From Xanthoparmelia taractica (lineage: Eukaryota > Ascomycota > Lecanoromycetes > Lecanorales > Parmeliaceae): a DNA stretch of 64,000 nucleotides. The position numbers were made by a program, and so were the translations under genes. Under the pieces are notes generated by a model. That model did not search any database. It saw nothing but the letters and a program-made list of their open reading frames with translations, and was not told the DNA's origin. Positions 25,701 through 38,954 of the stretch are shown here, one piece after another. The stretch lies in the NCBI GenBank assembly GCA_033085395.1, contig JANQBS010000202.1:1-64000 (forward strand), given 5' to 3'. How positions within the stretch are numbered: the first letter of the stretch is position 1; each line of letters opens with the position of its first letter.

Positions 25701-28700
25701 GTGCACTGCTTCCGTATGTCACGCCAGTTTCGTTGCTTGAGATGCTACGTCCCTCGGCCATCCCAAAAGGGATGAGTACTGCTCGGGATGTAATCATCAA
25801 ATACGGAGAATCGATCAGTCACCTGCAGCATAAGCTACGCGTTCAGACCGCGGCACTGCGGGGGGATAATATCCAGCTTGCGAACGAGACGAAAGTTATT
25901 AGTCGTAGAAAATGGCACGCTAAAGACCATCCCGAGTGGCTACTGCTTGAAGTCGACTTTAATGTTCGCATCCGACCTGACCAGCACGAAGTAGCGCTGG
26001 CAATGACCTCGCTGAGCAACAACGGGTCATTTTGCTTACAAATGAACATGGGACAAGGGAAATCAAGCATAATAATTCCCATGGTAGTTGCGCAATTGGC
26101 AGATAAGAAAAATTTAGTCAGAGTCGTGGTGCCAAGACCATTGTTGTTGCAGACGGCGCAACTGCTTCAGGCCCGCCTCGGCGGCTTGATTGGTAGAAAG
26201 GTCAAACACGTTCCTTTCTCCCGGAGGTCTTCAACAGCCATCGAGGATTTGGAAGCGTATCGCGATCTCCACCTACATATGCTACGCGAGGGCGGTACAT
26301 TACTGACTCTTCCAGAGCACATGCTTTCTTTTCAACTCAGTGGACCCCAAGAGCTTTCGAATGGTCATATCCAGCAAGCAACTTCCATGATTAGATTTCA
26401 AGAATGGCTTATGAAGAATTGTCGGAACATTTTGGACGAGTGCGACCATATGCTAGCTGTTAAAACCCAGTTGATCTACCCGTCTGGAGCCCAGACAATG
26501 GTTGATGGGCATCCAGCACGTTGGAAGATAGTACAAGATGTACTGAAGCTAATCAAAGGACATCTAGGAGCCTTGCGACGTGAATTTCCAAAGAATATTG
26601 AGGTCATAGAACGATCGCGTGGGACATTTCCCACAATCTTTCTGCTGACCCCTCAGGTCAAAGATGCATTAGTGCAGCGTTTGACGGACAGTGTTGTCAG
26701 AGGGGAAGGAGGTATACTCCCCATGGACGGTTGCTCACTACATGAAGTAGCATCCGTGAACAGCTTCCTGCGGGAAGCTCAATTCCCGAAAGCGACCGCG
26801 TTGAGAATAGCTGGAGTCTTCAAAGCAAACGCAGATACTCGGCAACGGCTACTTCTCCTCCGCGGGCTATGTGTACACAAAATACTCCTCCTGGGCTTGA
26901 GTAAGCGCTGGAACGTCCAATACGGGATCGACACTCGCAGAGATCCAATCGCCGTGCCTTATAAAGCCAAGGGTATCGCGTCTGATCAGGCCGAGTTTGG
27001 ACATCCTGATGTTAGTATCATACTAACCTGCCTCAGTTTCTACTATTCAGGCCTCACTTTACCTCAGTCTCGGCAGGCTTTAACCCACCTTATCAAGTCC
27101 GACGACGAGCCTGTGCGAGAATTTGACTCCTGGATCCACCCTATTCCCCAGTTTCCAGATTCTTTGCGCTCATGGAACTCGATTAAGTGAGTCTTCTCTC
27201 CAAGATGTTTCATTCGAGCTGTACCTCGTACGAAATCGGAACACCAAATTCGAAAGTTGGTTACGCTTCATCTGAGTGCCTTATGTTGTATAATTCAAGA
27301 TTCCCTGGGCAGAATACTGATTCGTAAATCGGTAATCTAGTGTGGACGATGAAACCCAATGTACGCAACTCTGGGGTTATCTCCGCTTCCAAATTATGGT
27401 TATCAACTACTTCCTCAACCAGCATGTATTTCCCCGTCATTCCCGCGTTTTCGAGCGGAAGCTTGTTAGCTCAGGTTGGGATATTGCTACACAAGCAAAT
27501 TCCGCAGGGGAAGAACATCCTCAAATATTAGAAGAGAATTTGAAGCCTGGACTGGATAACGTCAAGGAGTGCGTCAGCCGATTAACGTCCTTGACCGTAG
27601 GGTTTAGTGGAACAAACGATAACAAGACACTTCTGCCTCTTAACATTTTGCAAGAGGATTTGCCAAGTCTCGCACATACTAATGCTGATGTATTGACGTA
27701 TTTGCTGCAGCCCAGGAATAGGAGATATGTTCCTCTTTACAGAGATGGGAAAAGGTCAAGCGAGAGAGCTTTCTTATATCAGCTTCGCGACAACCGTATC
27801 AGAATGTTGCTTGATGCAGGAGCGCAAATTCTGGAAATGGACAATTTGTCACTGGCACAGGCTTGGTCAGAGGTTGATAACGAAGCCGAGGCAGCGGTAT
27901 TTTTTGGTGAGGATGATCGCGCTAGGGTTCTCTACAAAGACGGGAAGAGCATGCCCTTGGCTGGATCACCATTCCTCAACAACCTTGGAGCATGCGTTGT
28001 TTATCTTGACGAGGCTCACACTAGAGGAGTGGACCTTAAGATGCCGGCAAACGCAGTCGCAGCACTGACTCTGGGGATTCAACAGACGAAAGATCACACA
28101 GTTCAAGGCAAGTCACCATGCTTTCTTTTCGTATGTGGATATCAGTCCTACTTGCTGACGGCATCAATACACAGCCGCCATGCGACTGCGACAGTTGGCA
28201 ATCTCGCAGAGCGTCGTATTTTTCGCACCTCCTGAAGTGCACCAGAGCATCTTGAACTTTCGAGGTAAAGCGGTCAAGGGTATCATCGATTCCCACGACG
28301 TTATAGTCTGGCTCTTGGAACAGACATGCTGCAGCATCGAGCAACTCCAGCCTCTTTACATCTCACAGGGACTGGAATACTGCCGCCGTCGAGTCGCCGC
28401 GCAAATGTTCCCAGATGCATCATCTCAAAAAGACCAGCGCAAAGCGTACCTCAAGGTCATAGAGCAGCCAGAACAATACTCACTCGAGAATCTGTACGCA
28501 CCGGACCAGAAAACCAAATCTCGCCCAGTCGATGCGAAAGGGTCTCCAGAAATAGCTCGCTACATCGACAAACTCAACGGGATGAAGAAGGGGCTTCGAA
28601 ACACTGGCGACATGGTTCAGGCCTTGACACATCAGGGTATGTACTCGTACATTTCAAATACATATAATTTCAAATACCCATCTTCGATTCCAAGACTTGA

Positions 28701-29633
28701 AATTGTCTGCCCTTGAATGGTGGCTTTATAGTATAGAAGTCAACTAACTTTTCCACAGAGGTCGAGCAAGAGAGAGAAGTCCAAATTGAGGTCGAGACCG
28801 TGAGAGAGGTCAAGAAACCCCTCCACGCGACAGCCATGAAACAGCAGTCACTTCACAAACATGTCAGATCTTTCGCGGAGACCGGCAGACTGGTTGCCGG
28901 CTCGCAAGAGTGTCAGCAAGTCTTTGAAGCGCTCCGGCAGACCGCCTTGGGTCGACGCCTGGGTATCTCAGACAACGCAACAAAGTCGCGATTGTTCGTT
29001 ACTCAAGATTTCAACAAGGTCGTGGTTGTCGAATGCGGAAAACCCTTGGATGAGTACTCCCGTCCAGTTCACTGGATACTGTGGAGCTCCATCACAGACA
29101 CAGCACTCATCATATCCGATTTCGAAGCCGATGCTGTTCTGCCCCTGATTCGAGGCCGGATACCAGCTTCTACACATCTTATCACCTACGCGGCACCCGT
29201 CACTAGAGCGATGCTTGCCTTTGATACGTTGAGGCTATACACCGTTCCTCGTCTTCCGGCTCAATGGCGTGCTCCCGCCTGGCTGGTTCGTGATCTTGGC
29301 ATTTTCGCTGGCCGTCTGTACTTTGATTTCAACGATCATTCACACGCAGTGTATCAAGCTTTGGGCTTGCCACCGCCTACGTCTGGTGATAGAGATATGT
29401 CTGTCGACCTCACCGAAATGGATCTCTGGCACGAGCTACCGTTTGGTGATCTACAAGACGAGACCAAAGAAGGCCCGTTTTGCGAGAACCCTCTTCTGTT
29501 TATGCAAGAGTGGCTGGCTATCAGGCGAAAAGGTCAAGACTTCTCTCAGAGCATGGTTGGGCATTTGATTCGTGGGGGGAGGTTAGAGGAGGTGGATTTG
29601 GGAGAGGATGATGGGGGAGATGAGATTGAATGA
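19712..29633 (+). CDS. Giant DUF6606-DUF3638-DUF3645 protein, helicase-like ATPase
   Basis: Four exons: 19712-27186, 27341-28107, 28175-28636, 28759-29633, giving 3192 aa in phase throughout. The N-terminus (FLFNHVFLPPQLP) matches the DUF6606 family. From about residue 2080 comes DUF3638 with a P-loop G-Q-G-K-S-S at 2114-2119, preceded by QMNM, and ILDECDHML with D2242/E2243. DUF3645 follows, with GFSGTNDN, then VYLDEAHTRGVDLKMP (DEAH at 2715-2718), and an arginine-rich AAMRLRQL after 2747. The order P-loop, DE, TRGVDLK, Q..MR.RQ looks like motifs I, II, V and VI of a superfamily 2 ATPase; this reading is mine. Related proteins are about 3000 aa and, to my knowledge, have no firm function. 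The second intron (28108-28174) is GC-AG. The P-loop has Gln where relatives, as I recall them, usually have Glu. No signal peptide or membrane span is clear. Confidence 0.88.
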
Positions 29634-30488
29634 GTGAACAATAACGGTAGGAGTCGTAGGGCAGGTGCCTGTAATTGTCATTCTGTTCCCACCTGGAGGG
29701 GGAGAAAGATGGAGATTCTTAGCAGTCCGCGTAGTCAGCGTTACCTACCTTCCTTTAGCGCTCGTTCTTCATTGAGCTTTAATGCGATCTTTACGAACTC
29801 AAAGCTGAAATCCTATTGATAACCCAGCCTTCTTCTCCTTCTTCAAGGTATATTCAGAGCCCCCCCTCGTCTCATCTTTTTCCTCAAGCTCCATCCACAG
29901 TGCCCTGGCGTACGTACCTCGATCAGCTAATTGAAGGAGCCCGCAGCCGGGGGGGCGGGGGGGGCCGGGGTTTATAGTTTACAATTATCTATCATCTCAT
30001 CATCTCCTGCTTCTCCTGCTTATTCTGCTTCGACCTCGACAGAGAATAGTCGATTTCTAGGTAGGACATGAGGGCATTTTGCACTTTCACATGGCTTTTC
30101 ACTCGCTGGTGCTCGAGTACTTTGGTACGTTAGTAGGGAGCAGGGTGTTTTCTGCATCCATCATAAGTGCTATGTTGTGCTGTGCGTGTGCTGTGCGTGA
30201 GATTGGAGGTTGAAGTTTGTAGGTTTCAGGGAGTGAGTGAGTGGAGGAGACTGTGGAGCGAGTTTGGTTGGTTGGGGAAGGGGGTCCCGCGGGGGCAGGG
30301 AGGGGGGGCTTTGATTAAGTTTGGATTTTGGTTGGCGTTGGAGATTGACTGTGGTTGGAGGTTGACCATGGTTGACTTGTCTAAGCTTCGAGTGGTGACG
30401 AAGGGCTTTGTGTTTTGTTTCTGAGAGTGGTCGCTGGCTGGACTGAGGTGCTTGTTCATGGTATGGTAAGGTTTTTTAAATGGTGCTG

Positions 30489-30562
30489 GTGATGGTGATG
30501 GTGATGGTGATGGTGATGGTGATGGTGATGGTGATGGTGATGGTGATGGTGATGGTGATGGT
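30489..30562. repeat. GATGGT hexanucleotide microsatellite
   Basis: About twelve uninterrupted copies of TGATGG/GATGGT, then GGTGCT variants. In reverse frames it would read poly-His or Thr-Ile; no gene model supports translation. Confidence 0.95.
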
Positions 30563-31854
30563 GCTGGTGCTGGGGGGAGTGGATAGGGTGCTGGTGGAAT
30601 TGGTGGATAACTGGATAAGTGAGGTATTTGTGGGTCGAGTAACGGAATGGCAATTTGATGGAATTTTGGTGTGGTGTGGTGCGGTGTGGTGTGAATAGCG
30701 TGATTTGATTTTGATTTTGTGTGCTTTACTTACTATTGTGGGATAGAAATACAATGTATGATGTTATGAAAGCAACAGCATCACTCTCGTGCCTACGTAG
30801 ATTGAATGTTATATACATTCTCCCCCACTCACCATACACACACAGAATCCAGCTTCCCATCTTTGCACCATTGATGACTGGATTGGTGGTTGTAAGTTTC
30901 ATGGATCGAGACTGATAAGCTCATTTATTTGTTTGTTTGTTTGGTTTCGTTCGGCTTTAGTTCCAATATTGTTTAGGGGATGAGGTGTTTGTGGAAGAGA
31001 TTGCGTTGTTGTGAAAGGAAGAGTGTTAAGGTAGTGCTGGCATAGAGCATACGGGGGGGGGAGCTTATATTTGATTCAAGTTGGGTTTGGGTTTGGGTTT
31101 GATGTGGCTGGGTTTGGTTGGGTTGGGTTGGATCGATTTGGGTTGGTTGGTTTTGGTTGGTTTCGGTTAGATTGATGTGGTGTGATATATGAGAGTAGCA
31201 CAGATCACCATCCATTGCTTACCCTCCCCTTACGCTGCATCGTGCCTCACTGCTGGATTAGTACCTAAAATATATATCTGGCACCGCGCCTGGCGTGCTG
31301 AGTTGAGTGAGTGAGTGAGTGAGGGATGTACGTGCATGGTTTTACTTGGTGCTTTCATTATTCTACTGAGTCTTCTTTCAACGAACGTTGTTGTGAGAGG
31401 GATGATGTAACGACATTGAGATGGAACACAAGACTAATGGAAGAGGGAAAAGATGTAATTTCATGGCCCCTTTTCCCCTTTTCCCCTAACTGCCTGGCAA
31501 CTACGAAGTAACGCTGGCTATCTGACCATCTATCCGACTCTCTGTCCGGTAATAGAAGCCTAGCCTCTATGACTAGGCCTATGGGATAAGGTGGGATAGA
31601 AAAGCACGCGCCTTTCGACGATTGAGACGTTGGGGAATTGTCTTTGGGTGAGTTTTTGCTATTTTGCTTTTTTGATAGTGATTTGGAGGGCTGGGGAGGA
31701 GAGGGGACGGAGGGGAGGAGAGAGAAGGAGAGGGCAAGGGGAGTGTAGGGGGTGGGGAGGGGCAGGGAATGGATGTGGTGCACTAAGGTCTTGTTCTGTA
31801 TTGTTTCGTATGAGTCCCGCCTTGGGCTGGATAGTATGGATAGAGATGGAGAGC

Positions 31855-31925
31855 GAGTGGAGGGAAGGGAAGGGAAGGAGAGGGAAGGGAAGGGAAGGCA
31901 AGGGAAGGGAAGGGAAGAGAAGGGG
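31855..31925. repeat. GGGAA-type purine repeat
   Basis: An almost pure purine tract of GGGAA/GGGAAG units on the + strand, with a few interruptions. It lies in a non-coding stretch and could form unusual DNA structure. Confidence 0.9.
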
Positions 31926-32636
31926 AGGTAGAGATGCAGATGCAGACGGTGGTCGCTGCCCGCATCTGCGCTCTTTTCATTTCCGTGGGTAGGCGAGCTT
32001 TAGGGTTTATAAGGGGGTAAGAAGGGGGCAAGAAGGGGGTGGTGGCGATGGCGGGCGCGTGGAGGGTATGGTAGGAGGGGACTGGATTGGATTGGATGGA
32101 AGGGCCTTGGATGTATTTTTTGGGTGCGGTTCGCATTGGGAAATTGGCGGTATAGGCGGCCTTTAGAGAATCGGAGGGAGGAGAGGTGAGGATGGGGATG
32201 GAGACGGAGGGGGATAGAGGGGGAAGGGGATAGAGGAGGGGGATGGAGATGGAGATGGAAGAGGATGGAGATGGGGAGGGGGATGGAGACAATACACTGT
32301 TTAGAGCACAAAAGAACAAGTGAATTAGAATGCAGGATGTAGTCGAGCAGTCAGAAACACGAGAATTTGCAATTTCATGGCGACGTTGAGGGTGGATGGC
32401 TCTTGAAAAAAAGGCCGCGTCTTTGCGACAGCAATGATGAATGAAGCTGTGTACCTCAAGATCTTCATAACTAATACCCCGTTTGTATTGATCCTCTCCA
32501 GCGCCCTTCTTGTCATGTCATTAGGTTCCCATCATGGCCACGTGGCAAGCGCAGGACGCAACGCCACTAACTCCCAAAACCTTGGCGGGACTCATGACCA
32601 TCCTATTGTATCTTACACTCGCAGCCCTCTTTCAGA

Positions 32637-33376
32637 CTACCTTTGCCCTCTCGCCCCGGAGGATCCGGCAGCACCGGGCATATTCTCTGGAGCTCTAGGC
32701 CCGACCATCCAATCTTCCATAGCCAGCCATTCACTCCAGCTCTTCTCAGCCGCCTCAATCTCCGCATCGACGGGCGCTTGGAGGGGCCGCATGAAGGGCA
32801 CCATCTCCAATGGCAGCATATCATAATCCCTCTTCACACTCGCCCATCCCCCACTCTTGGCTGCAAAAAGGTAGTTTCTCCGCTCTTGTTCATGTAGAGG
32901 GCCGACGCCCGATGCCCAGTCGTCACCGAAGAAGCCGTGTAGAACGCCGGGAAAGTCAAGACCGGTTACGACGAGGCGGCGAAGGTATGGTATGAGGGAG
33001 ATTGATGCAAGAGATTGATGTGATGGGGAGGCGGATTGGCCAAACGGGGGTGGTCGTGGAGTGCTGGGCATGGAGCTGGTCGGTCTTTGGTTGGGCAAAT
33101 GAATGTTGACGAACGCAGCGACTGCTTGAACCTGAGGGCTTTGTTGTGCATGGTCGACGAAGTATCGTTGGCAGGACTGGTATTTGGGGTACCACTCGAA
33201 GATGTCAAACTATGTTGCCTATGGTAAGCGGATTGCTCCGGCTGAAAGATGCGAGAGGATCGTAGTACTTGAGGATTGTTTGCTTGGGGCCGTTGGCTCT
33301 GGCCTGAAGAGATATCGGAGGACGCACGCTGAAAAGTCTGTTGTACTTCACCGTCAGCGCCGCGTGGGAAGTCCAT
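32637..33376 (-). pseudogene. Conserved fungal gene (apoptosis-inhibitor ilp-like annotation) with a frameshift
   Basis: Two minus-strand frames join into one conserved protein. Frame A starts at 33376 (MDFPRGADGEVQQTFQRASS) and stays gene-like down to about 33080, through NKALRFKQSLRSSTF. Frame B carries the C-terminal half from about 33075 to the stop at 32637, with PPPFGQSASPSHQSL, GFFGDDWASGVGPL and EWLAMEDWMVGPRAPE. No GT-AG intron fits the join. The offset equals one missing base, near 33066-33080. From memory, this segment order occurs in a fungal family often labelled ilp-like; the function is unproven. It is either a young pseudogene or an assembly indel. Intact flanking coding character suggests a recent event. 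Confidence 0.55.
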
Positions 33377-35113
33377 GAGGCCTGATGCATCGGAGTCAAT
33401 GAGGTGGTATCTTTATTATGCCATGGGATGTCATACCAAAGCTTGATACGCTCCTGGCGCTGTTACCACTGTTGCCACTTCTCTCACTCCCCTCCATATT
33501 TTCTGAGGTGGTGTGGGGGGGTTAGGGGGAATGAAGAATGTAGGCGTTGGGTGTGGTGGCGAGATTTGATAGGAAGGTATGAGGTTAGATCTCGGCTTGG
33601 TACCTTCAGCCGCAAGGATCGCGATATCGTACTCGTTCTTCTTTTTTTTCGTGTAATATTGAATAAGGTAAAGTAGGGTGTGTAGGTAAGGTCAGATAAG
33701 GTCAGGTAGTAGTATAAGGTTGACGCGTGGGAAGACCGAGACCGCGAAGACGGGGTTGCTTCAGAGTCCGGTAGGGTTCAAGCTGGACCCTGGGAATTGT
33801 TGGAGGACTGGTGCAACTGCCGTGATTGGTGGAGAGTGAGCGGTCAACAGGTGAACGTTGAGCCGCGAAGTTATCCATGCCTTCTTGCATGGATTAATTG
33901 ATGAATGATTGAATTTTTTTCAATTCCAATCCTCCAATATCAAGTTCAGGTTGAATATCAATGATGGGTATCATGGGCTAGACTTGCTCATTATCCATTG
34001 ATGATTATTGATTATAATCATTTATTGAATTGGTGGCATGATGGGCGATAGCTGAGGATGCTCATGCAGTTTTGGGGCTTACTTTACAAGACATTACGTG
34101 CATGTGAGAAAGGAGAAATAAGGGGTTTAGGGTCAGCCACGGGGGTTTTCGATCCCCTTCCCGGCATCCTGCTAAGGTACACTTAGCCAATAGTGATATG
34201 AACCAACCAATTCTCCAACCATTCATATTCCTCGTCCAGACCAGGTCAGCTTTCTTGCTCCACTGCAATTTCCATGAATCTTATTTGTCTGGCTCCCTCT
34301 ACCTCTTGAACCCCGTCTAAGCTTCCCTTTCCATCGATGATCCCTATCCCAGCCAAGCTCAATATTTCCGCGGAGCCGTCTCAAGCGTCTTTGCCGAGGC
34401 ACTGCTGGGCCCTGCTCCCTAGAAGAAACTCTTTGCCCGTTTCAGCCCTACCGAGCTTCGCCGCCCAAAGAATTCTGTTAGCGGACATGGACAAGCCAAA
34501 TTCAAAACGCGCATGGCACAATAATAATAATACTCTACCCAGCGGACACTGGGAATCTGGGATGGAGCTACCAGTATTTCTCGTGGTACGTGTTGTTACT
34601 AGTAGGGCTGAAAGTGCGGTCATATTCTCCAAGATTGGCAGGTTGTACTTCGTAAGGAATTGCCAGGGACGAAAACATCTATTCATAAGCTGCAGATCAT
34701 ATGCAGACTTGCTGATCAGGTTTCCCTAGAAACTCTCCCGTTTTCGCTGCCATGTGAACCACAAGACACGTGTCGCAGAGGTCGCTCTATGTCGAACAAG
34801 GCGAATTGTCTGGAATACTGTAGCGCTAACGTCGCTTTGGTTTTAATGAAGATTCAACTAATCACCAGCTGCCTCTCATCGATTATTTAATGCATAGCTG
34901 ACTGTCTTTCTGGTCGCCTACTGGTCTTGTATGATTATTAATTCTATTGGTGTTTGCTGTTGTCAGTATGACGCCATTACTGGGCCCATCCGCCGGTCGG
35001 CCGAGGTGAAATTTGTGAAATACTTTATCATCTTGAATCCGCTTAAAACGCTCTATTCAACGTCCTTACTACAACCAAAGACAAGCGGTCTAGTTCACCG
35101 GCATTCGCTCTCC
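33377..35113. other. Intergenic, gene-free
   Basis: About 1.7 kb with no supported gene. AT-rich short repeats of TTGATGATTATTGATTATAA type lie at 33890-34050. The stretch near 34130-34165 has a weak tRNA T-arm look but no matching acceptor stem. The 3' part is the promoter side of the aldo-keto reductase. Confidence 0.55.
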
Positions 35114-36209
35114 ATGGCCGCTAAATCAATCACATTGGGCTCTCGCATCAAGGTGCGTCATGCTTCAGCGTGTCTCGGTGAGTAGGCTGACTATGACGCC
35201 AGCTAGCTAATGGCCAGACCATGCCCCAAATACACCTCGGGGTCTACTTGACATCCGGCGATGAGACGGTCAATGCTGTCAGATGGGCACTTGAGGTGGA
35301 GATCAAAACCGTTCTTTCATCCTATAAAGATAAATATGCTGACGAGACTTTCAGGCTGGTTACCGAGCGTAATGGTGACGAGACTTGAATACGAAAAGGG
35401 TACATGACTGACGCTTCTCAGCATCGACTCGGCGCAGATGTATCATAACGAACGTGAGGTCGGGTCATCTATTCTAGCGTACATTTCTAGTGCAACCAAC
35501 ACTTCGTCTCTGAAAAGAGAAGACATCCACTTCACCTCGAAACTAGCGTCCAATACATCCTACGATGCGGCGAGAAAGTCCATTAAGCAGTCTGTAAAAG
35601 AGAGTGGCCTTGGCTACATTGACCTGTTTCTGTTGCATAGTCCTTATGGCGGAAAGGCCAAGAGGCTGGAATGTTGGAAGGCTGTCGAAGATGCTATTGA
35701 CGATGGAGAGGTGAAGAGCGGAGGTGTTAGCAACTTTGGCGTTAAGCACGTAAGTCACGTCGATCGTTCTTCTTTCTGTCATCCGTAACATGGATCATTC
35801 TCTTATGCACACGTCTTAGCTGCAAGAGCTGCTCGGATCTAAGCCTCGCGTACAACCAACCGTCAACCAGATCGAAGTACATCCTTTCAACGCTCGAACT
35901 GAAATCACCTCCTTTTGCCAGGAGCATGACATCGTCGTCGAAGCATATGCTCCGTTGGCGCGAGCTCTCAGGATGGAGCACCCAATCATCACGTCGCTGT
36001 CAAGGAAGTACTCGTGCACTCCAGCGCAGCTCATGATCCGATGGAGCCTGCAGCATGGCTATGTGCCATTACCCAAAAGTGTTACGAAATCGCGCATTAT
36101 TGCAAATGGCGACGTTGGTGGATTTGAGATAGAAGGGCCGGACATGAAGACTATGGATAGCCTAGATGAATATCTGGTCACTGATTGGGACCCCGTGGAC
36201 TGTGATTAA
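35114..36209 (+). CDS. Aldo-keto reductase
   Basis: Five exons: 35114-35152, 35218-35295, 35355-35368, 35422-35749, 35820-36209, giving 282 aa. It is a soluble NAD(P)H-dependent reductase of the AKR fold. The catalytic tetrad is visible: Asp in AIDSAQ, Tyr in QMYHNE, Lys in FTSKLAS and His in [15 protein letters not shown] and VNQIEVHPF are family signatures, and [11 protein letters not shown] is the cofactor-phosphate loop. The third exon is only 14 nt and encodes AGYRA. Relatives usually read GYRHIDSA, so the His just before the catalytic-Asp motif is Ala here. The length is close to the family norm. The physiological substrate cannot be told. Confidence 0.88.
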
Positions 36210-36933
36210 AAGCGGGCAGAAAGGTATTTTCAATATTCTTACTCTTACTGAAGAATCCGATGTCGCTCTGGGGAAGAAGATGATGATATTATTATATAAG
36301 GTAGAATAAAAAGAATTTCACATACATAGCCATCTCGCCTGTACTTGACCAATTGACAAGACCACCACGGAATAATGCCGCCAAGCAGGTCCAGAGCCCG
36401 AAAGCGGGGGGGGGGTGGGGGGGAAGGCGTAGGCGAAGAGTTGAGGCTGAATTTAGTGCGGGAAGAGGACGGGGAGCCAATAGGAAAGCTGCGCCTTATC
36501 TGCAAACGTCACTCAATCGAGTCAGCACTCCCTACCAAGTACAAACAACAACCCAAAGCTTGCCCGCAAAAGATACCAATGGCTTTTGCAGGCCAGTAGC
36601 AAAGTCAATATATAATGTTACTTTTTTATTTTACGGCCATGCTTCCCCTCGGACCATTCCCAGCCAATGGTCATCGGGCTTCAGCCGACAGACACAGAAC
36701 TGCGGCCGTAGACCGGAGATGCGCCCACACCAAATTACTTGGAGAAATGACTTTCCCATGCATACTTCCCTCCATGAGCGCGACCACAGGTCTTTTCCTG
36801 TCCATCTTTTAAACCATCCTCACCCCGAGCCTCTCCATCGACCACTCTCACACTATTCGACACCCATTCCACCCCGCCTAATATCATCAGTCTCTTGAAT
36901 CAACAGCTGCCTTCATCCCACCACAAAGCAACC
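36210..36933 (+). promoter_or_regulatory. Promoter region of NADP-GDH with a GATA-type site
   Basis: A 0.7-kb gap without a gene. A TTATCT (AGATAA on the minus strand) at 36496-36501 fits the HGATAR core used by AreA/NIT2-type nitrogen regulators, which control gdhA in other fungi. Such a hexamer is common by chance, so this is weak. A strong G-rich tract lies at about 36405-36425. CT-rich leader sequence precedes the start codon. Confidence 0.3.
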
Positions 36934-38559
<1,626 letters not shown>

Positions 38560-38954
38560 AGGAAGAAAGAGGAAGGGTAAATGCTTAGGCTAAGGGGAGT
38601 TTTGGGTGACACGTTGCGACGTGGATGATGAAGAGAATATTGTATATACATCTGCTTATGGGTTGGATTACATGAGCTCAATGCGAACTTGGACTCACCG
38701 GTCCTGCGCGTTGTCTGCAAATAGTCTTTTACTTCTACTGCTTGGTTCTAAACGTATCAGGGATTTTAGATATAGCTATTTATTCTACGCACTTTCTCCA
38801 TCAACCTTGTTATGTCATACTTGGGATTTGTATGGGGTCACGTCGCAATAGGTTGCTTGCTTACCAAATTATCCGCCATCTTGACTCCAAATGTCCTTCC
38901 AGCAGAAGCACCTCAGTCGTGGTTATCCTCTTTTAATTTTAGTTCACTTCGAAA
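38560..38954. other. Intergenic
   Basis: About 400 bp between two co-oriented genes. It must hold the GDH terminator and the thiolase promoter. No distinct site is recognised. Confidence 0.6.

Larger units (their letters stand above)
29634..32636. other. Repeat-rich, gene-free region
   Basis: About 3 kb without a supportable gene. It holds G/C homopolymer tracts (29950-29975), a GATGGT microsatellite, GGGTTT/GGTTGG-rich sequence (31080-31170), a GGGAA-type purine array and GGAGAT/GGGGAT-rich sequence (32170-32285). Long open frames here are products of repeats in every frame and are not genes. Confidence 0.65.

Noticed and set aside
30456..30754. Poly-His, Thr-Ile and Met-Val open frames
   Set aside because: They are translations of the GATGGT microsatellite in several frames, with no gene model around them.
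31080..31140. GGGTTT repeats resembling an internal telomere
   Set aside because: The units are irregular GGGTTT/GGGTTG and do not match the fungal TTAGGG repeat; simple-sequence drift is more likely.
31358..32319. Long minus-strand Pro/Ser-rich frames
   Set aside because: They come from purine-rich repeats on the + strand read in reverse; amino-acid composition is extreme and no introns or motifs fit.
34125..34170. tRNA-like T-arm (GGGGG...TTCGATCCCC)
   Set aside because: The G before TTC is missing at the proper distance, and no complementary acceptor stem or D/anticodon arm lies upstream.
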